The notes beneath the pieces were generated by a model. It was not told where the DNA came from and made no database searches. It saw only the letters and a program-made list of their open reading frames with translations. Source: Strigops habroptila (lineage: Eukaryota > Chordata > Aves > Psittaciformes > Psittacidae). Taken from it: a DNA stretch of 64,000 nt. The DNA lies in NCBI RefSeq assembly GCF_004027225.2, contig NC_044282.2:55198397-55262396 (forward strand). Reading direction: 5' to 3'. How positions within the stretch are numbered: position 1 is the stretch's first letter; each line of letters starts with the position of its first letter. Both the position numbers and the translations under genes were made by a program. Below, one piece after another: positions 1-12,615 of the stretch.

Positions 1-344
1 TCTTGAGAGGCCTGAATAATTTGAACCATTAGAAATAAGAGACAGACAGCAGCCTGCATCACAATACAAATAGCAAAGTATTCCAGAGTCCTTTAGAGCA
101 GCTGTTGGGAGACGAGTGAGAACATTGCAAGGGAAGAGGATGCTATCACATGACAAGGGCATCAGGGAAACCAGAAAACACAGACATGTTTATATTCTTC
201 ATGCAGAAGCAAAGGATCAAAGGACAAATCATACCAGGTACTCCTAAGTAGATGTAATATTAAAGGGAATAAGGAGGGCTGTGTTGTTCAGGCAGAGAGG
301 GAAAACAAAATAAGAGCTTGTATAAGTAATACCTAGGAGGGTCA

Positions 345-600
345 GACCAGTTACTAAAGGACTTGCTTTGAACTCAGGTCCCATCCTGCTCAGTCTGCAC
401 ATGACCTTGGGCAAGTCACTCAGATCCTTGGAGCCACATAGGCACCTTGTTCCTGTGATTCAAATGGAAGGCAATATCCTTGAAAGACCAAACATAATCT
501 TTTCTGAACTTCATTTCTCCATCTATAAAACAGGGATAGCAGCACCTCACTCTGCCTGGATTTTAAGAAGAGAAACTCATTAAATATGATGAAGAGTTTG
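345..600 (+). repeat. MIR-type SINE remnant, sense
   Basis: The stretch reads like an old MIR SINE in sense orientation. The hallmark core 'gaccttgggcaagtcact' is at about 402-420, and a 'ctccatctataaaacaggg' match to the usual MIR 3' core is at about 517-535. About 60-80 extra bases separate the two halves, so an insertion or local rearrangement has occurred. MIRs are ancient tRNA-derived SINEs shared by amniotes, and this copy is heavily mutated. The open frames over it have no coding meaning. Confidence 0.65.
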
Positions 601-769
601 CTTACAACAGCAGCAAAGAACAGATATGAGCAATGAAAGTAAGGTAAACAATCAGACACTAATAACTTGTGTCTTGCTTGTTTGTAAATACTGTAGACAT
701 TGAGTCCCATTCATTCTTGGTACAATCTCATTAATGAAGCCACATTCTGCATTGTCTGTCTTTATCTTT

Positions 770-872
770 CTAATGATCCCTATGGAAAATTGAGGCAGAG
801 TAAACGAGAAGCTTTATTGTGCTTAACATCCAAAGTGACAAGTCTTTCGTAAGTGGTGAAATGAAATTCTTC
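770..872 (-). repeat. MIR-type SINE remnant, antisense
   Basis: A degenerate match to antisense MIR: a 'ccctatggaaaattgaggcag' block where MIR has its cccattttacagatgaggaaactgaggc-like core, then an 'aagtgacaag...gtaagtgg' block where MIR has the antisense of its tRNA-proximal part. Divergence is high, so the call rests on the order and spacing of the two blocks. Confidence 0.42.
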
Positions 873-2587
873 TACACAGGTATAGTGATGAGGCTTGAAA
901 GAAGCCTGTTGCTGGATTGAACAGGGTAATTGCAGTACAATTAGGTGCAAGCACTTAACTCCCCTCTTCCAAATTCTCAATTATAGTAATAAAAATGCTT
1001 TTGTTTTGCCTTTTGTGCTTCATGGCTTACAAATGCTCCTGTCTTCTGCAGCTGAAGAGAAAAATAAAGAAGAGAAATAAAGAGCTTTGACACATTTCCA
1101 ATGCAAGTGGTACCGCATTCCTCATGATACATTATAGTGATGCTTAAAGCCTGACAGCCTTAGTGTAACAGCACAGCTAAGTCTATCACTGTGCTTTCCT
1201 GCCTTGTGAAAGGAGCTTTGGATAAGAAGCAAAGCAACACTCCTGAAAAACCTTCCATTGTATCCAGAATTCTCACTTGGACTCATCTGGTAAATTATCT
1301 CCCACGTGCAGAGTGTGTGGGAGACAGCTATTCCCACAAGCTGAGAAGAGGATCCTTACAATTTAGTCACTCTAGTGTTTCACAAGCATCATTCCTAACA
1401 GCAGGCAAATAAGCCCTGATTCCTACAAACATACCCATTATTGGCAAATATTCCTTAAGTCACCTCCGTGAAAAAAAAAAAAAAAATGATGGGAGAAGCT
1501 GATTTAGCTCCTTCATGATTTGCAATTCTTTTCTCATAGGATTTGAAGGGGACTTGTGTCACTTGACACTGTTTCATGGCTGGATGGTTTGAACTTTTTG
1601 AAAGAATTTGATTAGGCCAACAAAAAAATAACCACTGGTGAATAGCAGATATTTTTCTACGTGGTTATCTTTCTTTGCATGTGGATGTGGGTATTTACAT
1701 AAAGGAGGAAAGGGGAATTCCCACGCCCTGACCGAATGTGGCTTTGATTATACGCTGTCCATTGCACTCTTCATCACAAATGCCCACCTCCAATTCATAT
1801 CCTCTGTTTTCTTCTGTCTCCCTTTGCTGCTTTACAAGACAGAACTGTCTTGAAAGCCTGCCTGTATTCTACTGCTTAGTGGTTCCTCTTGATTTTGATG
1901 GGGTTTTGCACATTGCACAGTGAACCTCTTTTGTGGCTTCTTCTTCATACCTTTATAGCACCCAAAAAGGCAAAAGGATGCTAGGAAATAACATCCGGAA
2001 AGGATAGTTTGCAAAGCCCCCAACAGGACACAGGGTACAGGGGTACAAAGCAGGACAGGATCTTTCGTACCTGTAACAAAAGAGCATTTTGGATATGTCC
2101 ACAATTCCTACTAATGAAGAAGAGGGTAGTGATGGGTTTCTGGCCCTGCAAAGGACAGTTGGATTTCCATATTATCACCTTGCCACTTTTCTATAGGGTT
2201 AGTATTCAGGAACCCCTAGGCATATTTTATGCCTTCCCTTCAATCTCTTTTGGAGTGATGCTTGGAGAGGCTGCAACACATGGTAAGACAGATGTACAGT
2301 ACTACCTCAGACATGTGTGCCACAAGTTTTCAGCTGCACCAAGCCCACTGTTCTTAACCGGGCAAGCTCCATGTATATGGCCATTTAAGAGATATTTGGG
2401 AAACCTGTTCTGTCAAAACAAAAATGGATTCTCAGCCCTTCAAAAACTATTACTTTTCCTCAAGTCTTTTAGCAAAGGAAATCTCTTTCCCACAAATACT
2501 ATGGGTGGCCAAGTAGAGCAGATGCTCAGAATTGAAATGAATATTCATGCATATTGGAATCCTGGCTATAGAAGACTCAGTCTTGAA
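873..2587. other. gene-free stretch
   Basis: No exon, repeat family or RNA gene is recognised apart from a run of 16 A at 1471-1486. The open frames here are short and lack splice or codon support. Confidence 0.6.
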
Positions 2588-2690
2588 GAGCACTTAGGTA
2601 TTCACTTAATTTTATTTATATGAGTAGCCTCAATGACATTAACAGGCATGAGGCTCAAATAATTGCTGGGTAACTGTCCCGAGTTACAGA
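2588..2690 (+). repeat. ancient amniote interspersed repeat-like segment, family unassigned
   Basis: The segment contains 'gcacttaggtattcactt' followed by 'atatgagtagcctcaatgac'. This resembles a degenerate module I associate with old amniote repeats (gcacttaag...cttaa...atgagtag-cccattgacttcaatgg). I cannot name the family. A weaker relative lies at 38140-38205. Confidence 0.35.
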
Positions 2691-4124
2691 ACAAAAGTAA
2701 GAGAAAAGAGAAGAGAAATGGAAAGAAAAACAATGCAAAGATTAGCTGATTTTTTATGATTATTTCATGGGAAATTTTCTTTTGTATATCATTAAGTTAA
2801 AATCTATGCATAAATATGTATGCCTGAAGTTTCCTTAAGACACATTAATCCTATATTTTATTACCTTGCACATTTCAGATGAGTAGGGAAAAAGATTCCT
2901 TGACCCAAAGAAGAAAATTGATTCTGTCTATAATTTATGTAAAGTTTCTGCATATCTCCTAGAAAAGATTGTAATTAATTTTAAAGGCCTCTCAAAAATA
3001 TTCACCCAGTTTACTCTGAGAGACTGTGCTTCTAAGCTTCTGCTGTTTGTCAGCTTTTAGTCATTCCATACATTCTATCTTGCCTGCTCACTTTTGGAGA
3101 CAACCTGGAATAACTTCAGCCTCTCCTGGTCAGCCAGAACTGTAGGGTCTTTCAATTGCCCATAACCAATCTCTACATCCATTTAAGATGCCCTGTAGCC
3201 TCCAGCTACAGCTTCAGAAAGGCATGCAACTTCCTCTTTAGGCAGAACAATGGCACCTAGAGAGTGAGTTAGGACACCCTGAAATAGGTGGAGGTCCAAC
3301 TCAGTTGTCTAAACACAGTGTCATCTGAGATGTCCTGGGAATTCAATACATCATATGCAGCAGGGAGCAGCTAGGGATGATGCTGTCCCAGAAGTAAAGG
3401 GGAGCTGGGAGCAAGGCTGACAGCAGGGCAGGTGAGGCAAAGACCTCACCAGCAAAGGAGAAGCACCACGGTACCCCGGAAAGGTGAGCATAGCAGGTCC
3501 AGCGATGGTACCCAGGGTTAGTTAAGAGCCCAAATTGCCAGATGAGACCATAGTGATAAGGTAGATCCAGGACAAGGGCACAGTCAATAGAAGTCAAACA
3601 GATACTGCTTAAATGCAGCTCCCAAGAAAAGGGTGGGAGCTGCTGCTGCTGTGCCTTATAGCAAAGATTTCTCAGACAGCTCCTTGCAATCCCAGAGACC
3701 TCATCTATGTTGGTCTGACAGGAAAGAGGAGTTCAGCCCACCACTCCTGAGATGACACCAGACACCTATGCCTAGGCAGCTGAACAGGCATGTATATTGG
3801 TATCTAATGCCATATGAGGTATCCTCATTGAGTTGGCACAGGAACCAAAGCAGTCTTCTAGCCTTCCAATGCAGGTACAATACCCTGGCCATTTCAGATG
3901 TCACTGGATGACTGCATGGACAACTGAATCATTATTCTAGCTGCTGACCATCTCAATGGCTCTGTAGGCTGCACTGATTACCTCTCCTCTGATTATATTT
4001 TCCGTGTGTGTGTAGGCATCTGCCTACAGGTGCATAAATTCAGATTCTTAATCTTGAAGTCTGACCCAACTCTTCTATACAGTTTAAGGAATTTGTCAGG
4101 AAAGAGGTAGGCAGTTAGAGAAAA
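2691..4124. other. gene-free stretch
   Basis: Ordinary non-coding sequence. I see no exon, repeat or structured element. Confidence 0.6.
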
Positions 4125-4881
4125 TGGTCTCTAGAATTCCCAGGCACTGCTACAGGTTGGGCAGAGAAGAGATTCAGAGCAGCCCTGCAGAGAAGGACTT
4201 GGGGGTGTTGATTGATGAGAAGCTTAACATGAGCCGGCAGTGCGCGTTTGCAGCTCAGGAAGCCAACCATATCCTGGGCTGCATCAAAAGAAGCGTGACC
4301 AGCAGGTCAAAGGAGGTGATCCTGCCCCTCTACTCTGCTCTCGTGAGACCTCACTTGGAGTACTGTGTACAGTTCTGGTGTCCTCAACATGAAAAGGACA
4401 TGGAGCTGTTGGAGCAAGTCCAGAGGAGGGCCACAGGGATGATCAGGGTGCTGGAGCACCTCCAATTATGAAGACAGGCTGAGGAAGTTGGGGCTGTTCA
4501 GCCTGGAGAAGAGAAGGCTGCGTGGAAACCTCATAGCAGCCTTCCAGTATCTGAAGGGGGCCTATAAGAATGCTGGAGAGGGACTCTTCCTTAGGGACTG
4601 TAGTGGTAGGACAAGGGGTAATGGCTTCAAACTTAAACAGGGGAAGTTTAAATTAGATATAAAGAAGAAGTTCTTTACAGTGAGGGTGGTGAAGCACTGG
4701 AATGGGTTGCCCAGGGAGGTTGTGGATGCTCCATCCCTGGCGGTGTTCAAGGCCAGGTTGGACAGAGCCTTGGACCACATGGTTTAGCGTGAGGTGTCCC
4801 TGCCCATGGCAGGGGGGTTGGAACTAGATGATCTTAAGGTCCTTTCCAACCCTAACTATTCTATGAGTCTATGATTCTACG
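4125..4881 (+). mobile_element. CR1 LINE, 5'-truncated 3' end with broken reverse-transcriptase ORF
   Basis: This is the 3' part of a CR1 non-LTR retrotransposon in sense orientation. The frame at 4124-4471 encodes the C-terminal end of the CR1 reverse-transcriptase protein, including the recognisable '[12 protein letters not shown]', 'ILGCIKRS' and '[17 protein letters not shown]' stretches. The frame then shifts near 4466-4470, where an extra base sits in the 'cacctcc-tatgaagac' region. The rest of the tail reads in another frame at 4488-4787 ('[13 protein letters not shown]', '[15 protein letters not shown]') and ends in a stop. The element finishes with the CR1 3' UTR and an ATTCTATG-type octamer tail at about 4857-4881. 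The 5' truncation is typical of target-primed insertions. The copy cannot move: it lacks the endonuclease and most of the RT, and it is frameshifted. It strongly indicates an avian or other sauropsid genome. Confidence 0.95.
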
Positions 4882-7800
4882 AATCAGTGGTTCCTCTTGT
4901 CTGTCCAACAGAGAGAGACATAAGGCTTTTACTATCATTATTCCCTAGATCTTAGCTGTTGTAAAACAGAACCATCTGCACTCACCAAATTAAAATCAAA
5001 ATTAGATTATATATTTTACATGTATGTGGATATATATGTGTATAAAAAGCACCTAACTATAAAAGAAGAGCAGAAAATCTTACTGTATTGGTGGGAGTAT
5101 TTAGAAGTCTCAGCAATCTCATTTTGCAATAGTCCTTTCCACATATCCACTGCAACAAATTTCTTTGAGCATACATCCAGACACCGCAGGCTCAGAAGTA
5201 GACTTTACTATGTCCTTTCTGGATAGAAGTTTAAAGATGCTGGGCTAAAGCTTTAGCTTTAGTGTTCTAAGACATTATTTTCTTCTGCAGATCATGTTAG
5301 GGCTATAAGAGAAAGGGACAACTTCATGAGAAGAGAACTGGGAACTTGAGAGGTGCATGGATGAGAGACACAGGGTAAGAGGCATCAGACACCCCATCTG
5401 AAGTCACTGTGTGGAAATAACTGCTTCTGTCTGTGTGCTTCATCTGCAGTGATGTGGAGAAATCCTTTCCCCAGGTTTGAAAGAAAAAGAGCATTGAAGA
5501 ATAGGAATTGTTGCTGTACCTTGGTTAAGGCAGGTTATGTGAGCCATACATCGAAACTTTAACACACATCTAATTAGAGGCTGTTTCAAAATAACACACT
5601 TCCTCTTTCTTAGTACATTGTTATGCTTTAGAGGGACTGCATTTGCTGGAAATGGAGGACCACTCAATCTAGAAGAAAACTTTCCTCCAACACCACATGC
5701 CCTCTCTCCCCTTAAGATCACATCCCATTTCTTTTCCATGCCTCTGTCCCTCCTAACTTCTTGTCATGAATCACAAACAGCTATACTTACTTTTCTTTAA
5801 AAGCAAGTTAATAACCATGGCATGTGGTGATCCTACCACAATGCCTCCTCCTGCCCACCACCGTAGTCCCTTTTGAACTCTATTGTTACATTTTTTTAGA
5901 AGATTTGGAAAGCTTCTGTAAATTTTCTGGCCAGAGTACACTACATAGATACTTGTTCTCCGAGACATACTGGGAGTGCTTTGTATTAGGTCATAAATAT
6001 GTATTTACATGAGGCTGATGCTGACAACAGCTATGAACCTAATAGAAAATTTTGCATTCAACAAGAGAAAAGATTTTCCTTTTTCATCAGCCTGTAAGTC
6101 TTGCTCTCAAATTCATTTCTTTCCACTGGATACAATCTAATATGGTTTGAGAGTATCATAGCAATCTTGATGCAGCACCTGTTGAAATATACATGGCCAC
6201 CTCCTGGGGTGTGGATAAAACCTCAAAATGGAGAATAAATAACTTATTATAAAGAACTAGATTTCCAGTTGTTATTCACGGTAATATAAAAGAACTCCTG
6301 CTTTATAATTTAGAAACTCCATCGGGTTCATATCTTTATAGTATTTTGAAAGCATGCATCAGGTAGAAGGAAAGAATAAGCATTTACTTTTCCATTAAGA
6401 AGGGTAGAAGGAGGGGAGTGCTGTGCTGCTTTGTATATAAAGGTACTAGTCAGTGCTGAAAAACTGAAAATGAAAAAGCTACATACATTCTCATAAAAAT
6501 AAATAAGGAGTTCATTTCTTTCATCTGTGAAAGAAATATGTTAAAGAAAGGTCCCATGACATTAAAACTTTAAGAGAAAAAAAAAAAACGAAACAACCAA
6601 CCAACCCAAAAAATCTTAAACAAAGATGTACTAAGGTTTTGGGTCACAGAGTCAGGAGACATCAGCATGAGAACAGATTTGTGCTTCTGGCCCCAAACCA
6701 GGTGGAGAATGGATTCTTAGTGGGGGTTATGGGTTCCTATTGCATGCAAGGTGGGACACTTGCTACATCAATCATCCATGGTGTCTCGGTGGCAAACCAC
6801 AGACCAGTGAGACACCTGACACCGAACTGAGCTTCTTGGCGTCTTGGTCAGAACAAAATCAAATGCCATGATATCACAGCAAGTGGAAATGAAAAATGCA
6901 ATATAGTGAACAATAACATGTAACAAAAATCGGAAAGAGATTTGAAGATACCCACAGTAGGCTGACATTTGGACGTTGTATTTCAGTTTCAAAAAAGATG
7001 GCTATTATGTGAAAGCTATGGAATGTGACATTTTTCACCAACTAGCACTAGGCTTCTTGTTGTATCTGTTACGTACTTTCTCTGCATGTATCTGTATCTG
7101 TGCGAAAGTGCAAGAGAACGTAGTTTTTCATTACAACTTTGCACCACTTGAAACAATCAAATTATCTCATATTCTTTCTCTTTAGGTTGTTTTTCCTGTC
7201 CTAAGAATTGGCTTGGCTTTTTGAAGCCACCTGGAGAATATGGATGAATCTCGCCATTCACTCCTTCAGCCATAACCTTGATCTAAAGTACAGAAACACA
7301 ACAGGAGCTGTCTCAGGATGGTATATGTGTAAGACAAAAAGAATCTAGATTCAAGATACCAAAACTTGCTCTACTGGCTATATCTGTACTGCTAAATTAA
7401 ACAGTGGCAGGGCACAGGCCCTGAAGCCCAATTGTCTGTCCTGTTAAATGGTTTGAACAGTCTGTGGCATGCTTTTCCCAAAGCTAACTAGTTTTCTCCC
7501 CCAGAAAATTCCAGACACAGTTTAGGAGTTAGCATGGGCTGCGGTCCATTCCTAGTAGACATGTAGGATGCAGCTACCCTGTGTTAAAGAACCAGTACTA
7601 TCATGCCATATCCATAGCCAAAGGCTTTAATACCACCTAGTTTGCCATATAGATGTAGCCACTTCATCAAATCACCATGGCATGACTGCAGGCTCTTCTA
7701 ATGTTTTTTAACACATCACATGCTACAGCTACTCCAAGCAAAAGAACCAGTGAAATGCAGTGAAAAACAATGATCAATTATGCATACTTTTGACAACAGT

Positions 7801-7894
7801 TGGGAGCAATTGGAATTCAGCACTTACTTATTTGCATTAAAAAAAAAAAAGAATACTAGGAGGATAGTCTTATGCCTGACCACGGATCTGTCTT
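4882..7894. other. gene-free stretch with A-rich tract
   Basis: No gene is seen. A perfect 14-bp palindrome, gctaaagctttagc, lies at 5244-5257. A low-complexity A-rich and CCAA-rich tract lies at 6574-6616. A TATATAAAGG-like hexamer near 6436 has no other promoter context. Confidence 0.55.
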
Positions 7895-8160
7895 GGCAGT
7901 AGGTTTGAGTCCTAGCTGTGCTGAGTCTTGCTGTGTAACCCTGGGAGTTAGACTTCATATTCCTGAGTCTCAGCTCATCAATAAAACTGCAATGACAAAA
8001 CATCTCAGTTCTCAGCTAATATACCCAGCTCATCAGGGCAGTGTATGTACATCTATTAGTATCATTTTGGACAGCGTGAAGCTCAATGGGCTCTCACTCT
8101 CAATTTGGGCCTCCAGGCTTCTGGAATACACCAAACAATAAAGTTCTATATTTTGAATAG
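7895..8160 (+). repeat. MIR-type SINE remnant, sense
   Basis: 'gtttgagtcctagctgtgct' is followed by 'cttgctgtgtaaccctggg', 'cctgagtctcagctcatc' and 'aataaaactgcaatga'. This follows the MIR order of tRNA B-box area, core (gctgtgtgaccttggg), gcctcagtttcctcatc and gtaaaatgggaataa. The 3' part after about 8010 is too eroded to place base by base. Confidence 0.62.
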
Positions 8161-8354
8161 CTTAGTAAATCATCTATTGGAAAAAAAGAGTTTTCACGGA
8201 GCTCGCAGTGTGCCTCATCATGGGATGTACTGCCAAAATTGTAACAATTAGCTGTCTATCTTAGGTACTTTTGTGGCTCTCAGAACCATAGTATATCAGC
8301 ATATCACAAACTGTAACAGATTTTTCCTTCCCATACGACTGTGAGGCTGAGAAG

Positions 8355-8415
8355 CCAGTGTTAGCATCCCTGTTTTACAGCAGTCAGTGAGACCTGTATC
8401 TGAACCAGGGGAACT
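8355..8415 (-). repeat. short MIR-type remnant, antisense
   Basis: 'gttagcatccctgttttaca' matches the antisense MIR attatccccattttacag core, followed by a decayed cagtgagacctg segment. It is a short fragment close to the sense MIR at 7895-8160 and could be an independent insertion. Confidence 0.38.
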
Positions 8416-9426
8416 TGGCAGCTGGGGAAATATAATGCTTGGTCCCAGTGCCACTGCCGTCTCCCTGCTATGTCCTCACCATAAAGGAAATCCCAGCCTG
8501 GAGGCTGGAAGGGGCTATGACATACCTTACCCAGATCCCAAATGTGGAGGGATGAAGGACCAGGATCTCCAGGGGCACAGCAGAGCACATTTCTCCAGCT
8601 GCCTGGAGCTAGCCGCGAGACTAAGTCATTTGGAAGTCTAAATGCCACTGATTTCAATAAGGTTGATTTTAAATGTACCTATGAACCCAGGCTGAGAGAC
8701 AAATCTGTGCTCTTAAATTGCAGCCAGATCTGATCATAATGTAAAATAGCTTACTCATGATAGCTACAAATTGAGCCAGTTTGAGTACAATTGTCTGCAT
8801 GAGCTGTGGGGCTGACCAAGGTTACAGAGGACATTACTGACAAGAAAAGCCATTTCTCCTCCACAAAGTCTGAGGCAGATTCTGCAATCTCTAAGCTATT
8901 TTACCTTTTAGATACAATCTCTGTCCTGGGTGGGGGAATCTGGGAGTCAGAATTTTGTTTTCAAAATACCCTTTTCCCATCTCGGTGATAACTGACCAGA
9001 CAAGTTGTCTTGCAACTTCTAGAAATGAAGTGGTTACAACAGATTAAGTAGTTTCTCATTTCAGGAATAGATTTTACTCACGTAACTGTCAAACTGAGTC
9101 CATATTTTAGGAATAAGCACCCTGTAACCCTTTTGTCTTGGTTATAGAGAGGCCAGGAATTGGAAAGGGACTACCTCTGGGTCCTTAGTGGGTCTGTCAG
9201 GCACAAGGAAATGTGGTCACTGATTTCTTCCCACTAGACCTTGAAACTCTAGGCAAGGTCCTTGAGCCATCACCAGTGGTGGAGGAGGGACAGAAGGAAC
9301 TGATGTTTTAAAACCTACTTTGGAGATAAATGAAGCTGCAAAAATCATCTGCATTTTGAAAGAGAATTAAAGATCAATTAAAAGCTAAGTATGTTCTTTT
9401 CAGGTGATTTTCCCAAAGGAAATAAT
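8416..9426. other. gene-free stretch
   Basis: Nothing recognisable. One 'actgatttcaataagg' piece at about 8648-8663 faintly resembles the ancient repeat module seen at 38140-38205. Confidence 0.5.
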
Positions 9427-9476
9427 ATGTAAATTTACATTTGCCAGGAAGCAATGTAAATTTGCTTCCTGGCAAA
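9427..9476. repeat. perfect inverted repeat (15-bp arms, 7-nt loop) next to a palindrome
   Basis: Arm 1, tttgccaggaagcaa (9440-9454), and arm 2, ttgcttcctggcaaa (9462-9476), are exact reverse complements around the loop tgtaaat (9455-9461). Immediately left is the perfect 14-bp palindrome atgtaaatttacat (9427-9440). The decamer atgtaaattt therefore occurs twice in direct orientation, before arm 1 and across the loop. This arrangement is typical of a fold-back or template-switch mutation. The arms are too short for a microRNA precursor. Confidence 0.9.
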
Positions 9477-11076
9477 GAAGTGTGGCCTTCCTGGTTCTTC
9501 TGCAATATGTGTCAGAACTGTCATTATTTTGCTAAGGAGACGCACTTGGTGAACGAGACAGAGGTAGAAGCTGAGGAAATGGTTGGTTGAACAAAGCCAT
9601 CCTTTCTTTTCCTTCTGTTAGGCAGCACTTAACAGAAACCGAGGTGTAAGCTAGTTTTCTTTTCAGCATGAGGTTGGGGAACACACAAGATCTTTAAATG
9701 CAGGTCAGCACCTTAGCCAGTGAGGAAGAAGTAATTAAATTACATTTGTCCAGGCTGGTTGTTAAGTTGTCCTGGGTGGCTGAACAATAGGCTTTTCTGA
9801 GCCTGGAGAAAATACATGTTTTTCCAATTAGATGAAGCAAGAAGAAGACAAAGAGGTATAGGAAGAATGCTCTAAATGACAAGAGCTGCAGAGACAGAAA
9901 TTCTCATGTTTGTATTGCTAAGACAGCATAAAAGGAGTTTAAGAAGCTTGTGAAGAAAGAAAGAGGACGTAAGTAAGGCAGAAAAAATTCAGAGGCCTGA
10001 GTATCAACAACGTGTAAAAGAGACCAACATTTTCTTATTATCTTTGTATTATACTTTCTCAATCTGTAGTGGAGTTACATAAATCTAACACCAATAGCTG
10101 CAGTACTAGTAAGGGTATGGAGAACCTGTAAACAGCTCCTACTCCACCTGCCCCTGCTCCAGGCATTCCCCAACTTCAACCTCTCAGGCTCCAGTACATG
10201 CTGGGCTCAGTGTCATAATCTGGAGAAACGCTACTTTGAGAGGTAGTAATTTGAGATTTATGTTCTTCACCAAAGAACATGGTCTTCCAGGACACAGATT
10301 TGCTGTACATTGGGGAATGCACACACACTCACCCTGTGTGGTATTTTCAGTAAATCTGAAAAAAAAAGTTACACCTATATTCCTAAAAATAGATTTATGT
10401 GATCATTTCAGGCAGTGAAATATGAACATTTTTAAAATAAGTGGTTTGTAACTCCTATCACCGCTGTCTTTTACTTAAGATATTCAAAATTTCTATTGTG
10501 CTGATTTAAAAATGAACATTTTCTTTTACTTTTGGGCATGAAGACTCACAATGTATGTTATTGTAACAGTTTTCACAATATGTTGTTCTGAAAACATTAT
10601 GTTGTTTTTTGTGATGTTACTAATCTTGCTTTGTGTCTTTTTCAGCATTCCGTTACTGGTAGCCTGTGACACTGTGAATGATCATTCGTGTATTTGCATG
10701 TCTATGCAAGCCAAGATCTGTGTCAAAGGGAGCAATAATCCTCTGGCACACACACTTCACACAGAAGGTTTTCTATTTTTATATAGTCTTTTGTCCCATT
10801 ACTTTACTTCATTTCCTCTCTTCAAAATAGGAACAACTGTTGCTTCGATAGCATTTAGGATCCAATATGACAAATAAGTGTTTGTAATAGATATTCATCC
10901 AAGATGATTCAGTCATGTCAAAGAGGCTTTTCTCAGACACATGAGGGTGGCCTTTGGATTGAAAACAGCATAATTTGTGTCAAAAAGTCATCAGGGAAAT
11001 AAAACAAAACTCCAAGAAAACTCCAAATTCAAAACGCAGATCTATCTTCCTTCCAGCAGCTATCTCAGTTGGAGAG
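9477..11076. other. gene-free stretch
   Basis: No gene or repeat family recognised. One strong-looking splice acceptor near 10645 (gtgtctttttcag) stands alone, with no convincing donor or coding frame. Confidence 0.55.
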
Positions 11077-11222
11077 AGCTTCAAGGACACGCTTGCACAC
11101 ACATACCTCTGTAGGACTCTATCAAATGTGCACTGTGGTCACTTGTTGACTAGCAGGTCAGTATTTTGGGGAGCAGCTTCCATGGTATGGCCTCCTGAAC
11201 AGCTTTTCCTATAATGCTTCTT
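11077..11222 (+). repeat. 146-bp direct repeat, copy A
   Basis: This 146-bp segment is base-for-base identical by eye to 12470-12615. Identity starts at agcttcaagg and stops sharply at both ends (g versus a on the left, g versus t on the right). There are no TG...CA termini, poly(A) tail or obvious target-site duplication, so it does not look like an LTR, SINE or LINE. Confidence 0.93.
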
Positions 11223-12469
11223 GTAATTACCTAGTTTAATGTGGCTGTAAGACCACCATAGAGTTGGGGTGTTCTGCAGTTTTCTGTTAATAGAAAATTG
11301 ACAGAGATCCAGAATATATTTTAAGTTGGGTATGGACTTAGAACTCCTACTTATGGTAAGAGAAAGCCAAGAATATGATATATTTCGATCCTTATGCTTC
11401 TGATATATTTCCTGTCTTCTTCTGTATTTTTTTTATTGCTATTAATTTCAATTTAATTGGAAAGGACTGGTCTCTTTTGCTCTAAGTACCACATACATTA
11501 ATTAAAGTATGGAAAGAAAGATTAAAAAGAAAGATATTCAACTTTTTTTTTTTATTATTAGACCAAATATCCGGGTCCAGTAGGTCATCTTAAAACATTC
11601 CTCAAAAACACCCTTCACAGCAACTACAAATATAGCTCTTTGTCCTCTCCAGGACAAAGACCAAAGTAGAAGGCCAAACAGATGAAGAAATACAACCTGA
11701 AAAGGAGATCAGAGCACAGTGTTTTAAGCTATATGTTAGGGAAGACATCAGTTACAATTGTTGCCATGTAACAAAGACTACAATTGCAATTAAACAAGCA
11801 AATGCAATATAATAAGAAGAAAAATCATAATACCAGTATATGAAATAATGATATACTATTATAATGCTGTATCCAAATCAGATCCTGTCATCTCAAAAAA
11901 GTTATTAAAAATTACATGTTCAGAGGCAGGTTGAAAATCATTAAGAGCACAGAGGTCACTTACGTAAAATCAGAATGAAAAGACTGGGATTGTTGACTTT
12001 GCAAATTAGAAGACCTAGAAAGCCTACATAAAAACATATAAAATAATGAATTGCTCAAACAGGCAGATTGCTGGCTCTGTTCTCCTTTGCCAAGGAGACA
12101 TTCAACGAAAATGAAAGATAATCAATTCAAAGCTGATAAAAAGTAATCATTTTTCATCCAGTGCATGATAAGACTGTGGAACTCACAAAGAAGTCTTGAG
12201 ATCAATAGTCTAGTAAAACCCAAAGAGGAACTTGCTTTCCTATTGACAACAAAAATATCCCTTCTTCTAACAGCAACATAAAAAAAGTATGCTGGAAGGA
12301 ATAAACTTTCCAAGGTTTAAATCAAATTTTGATGATTGTGGACTTCCTTGGACACATCACTTGCACCATTCCCGCATGTTCATTGGCTCCTGCCAAAGAC
12401 AAAAGTGGCCTCAATGGCCTCAATTCTGATCCAGTATGACATCGTTATGTTCCCATCTTTTCATAAACA
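11223..12469. other. spacer between the two 146-bp direct repeats
   Basis: About 1.25 kb of AT-rich sequence with a T-run near 11541-11551. It has no recognised gene or element. Its bases do not appear elsewhere in the window. Confidence 0.6.
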
Positions 12470-12615
12470 AGCTTCAAGGACACGCTTGCACACACATACC
12501 TCTGTAGGACTCTATCAAATGTGCACTGTGGTCACTTGTTGACTAGCAGGTCAGTATTTTGGGGAGCAGCTTCCATGGTATGGCCTCCTGAACAGCTTTT
12601 CCTATAATGCTTCTT
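12470..12615 (+). repeat. 146-bp direct repeat, copy B
   Basis: Second copy of 11077-11222 in the same orientation, offset by exactly 1393 bp, with no visible mismatch. The flanks of the two copies are unrelated. Confidence 0.93.

Noticed and set aside
2009..2623. A 204-codon plus-strand open frame
   Set aside because: It begins with TTG; the first ATG is at 2114. It runs into an ancient repeat-like segment at its 3' end, has no recognisable domain and no splice support. Its length is unusual but compatible with chance in 64 kb.
9440..9476. microRNA precursor
   Set aside because: A 15-bp perfect stem with a 7-nt loop is too short for a Drosha/Dicer hairpin and has no extension of the stem.
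11077..12615. The 146-bp repeats as LTRs of a small retroelement
   Set aside because: They lack TG...CA ends, primer-binding or polypurine sites, and any retroviral sequence between them.
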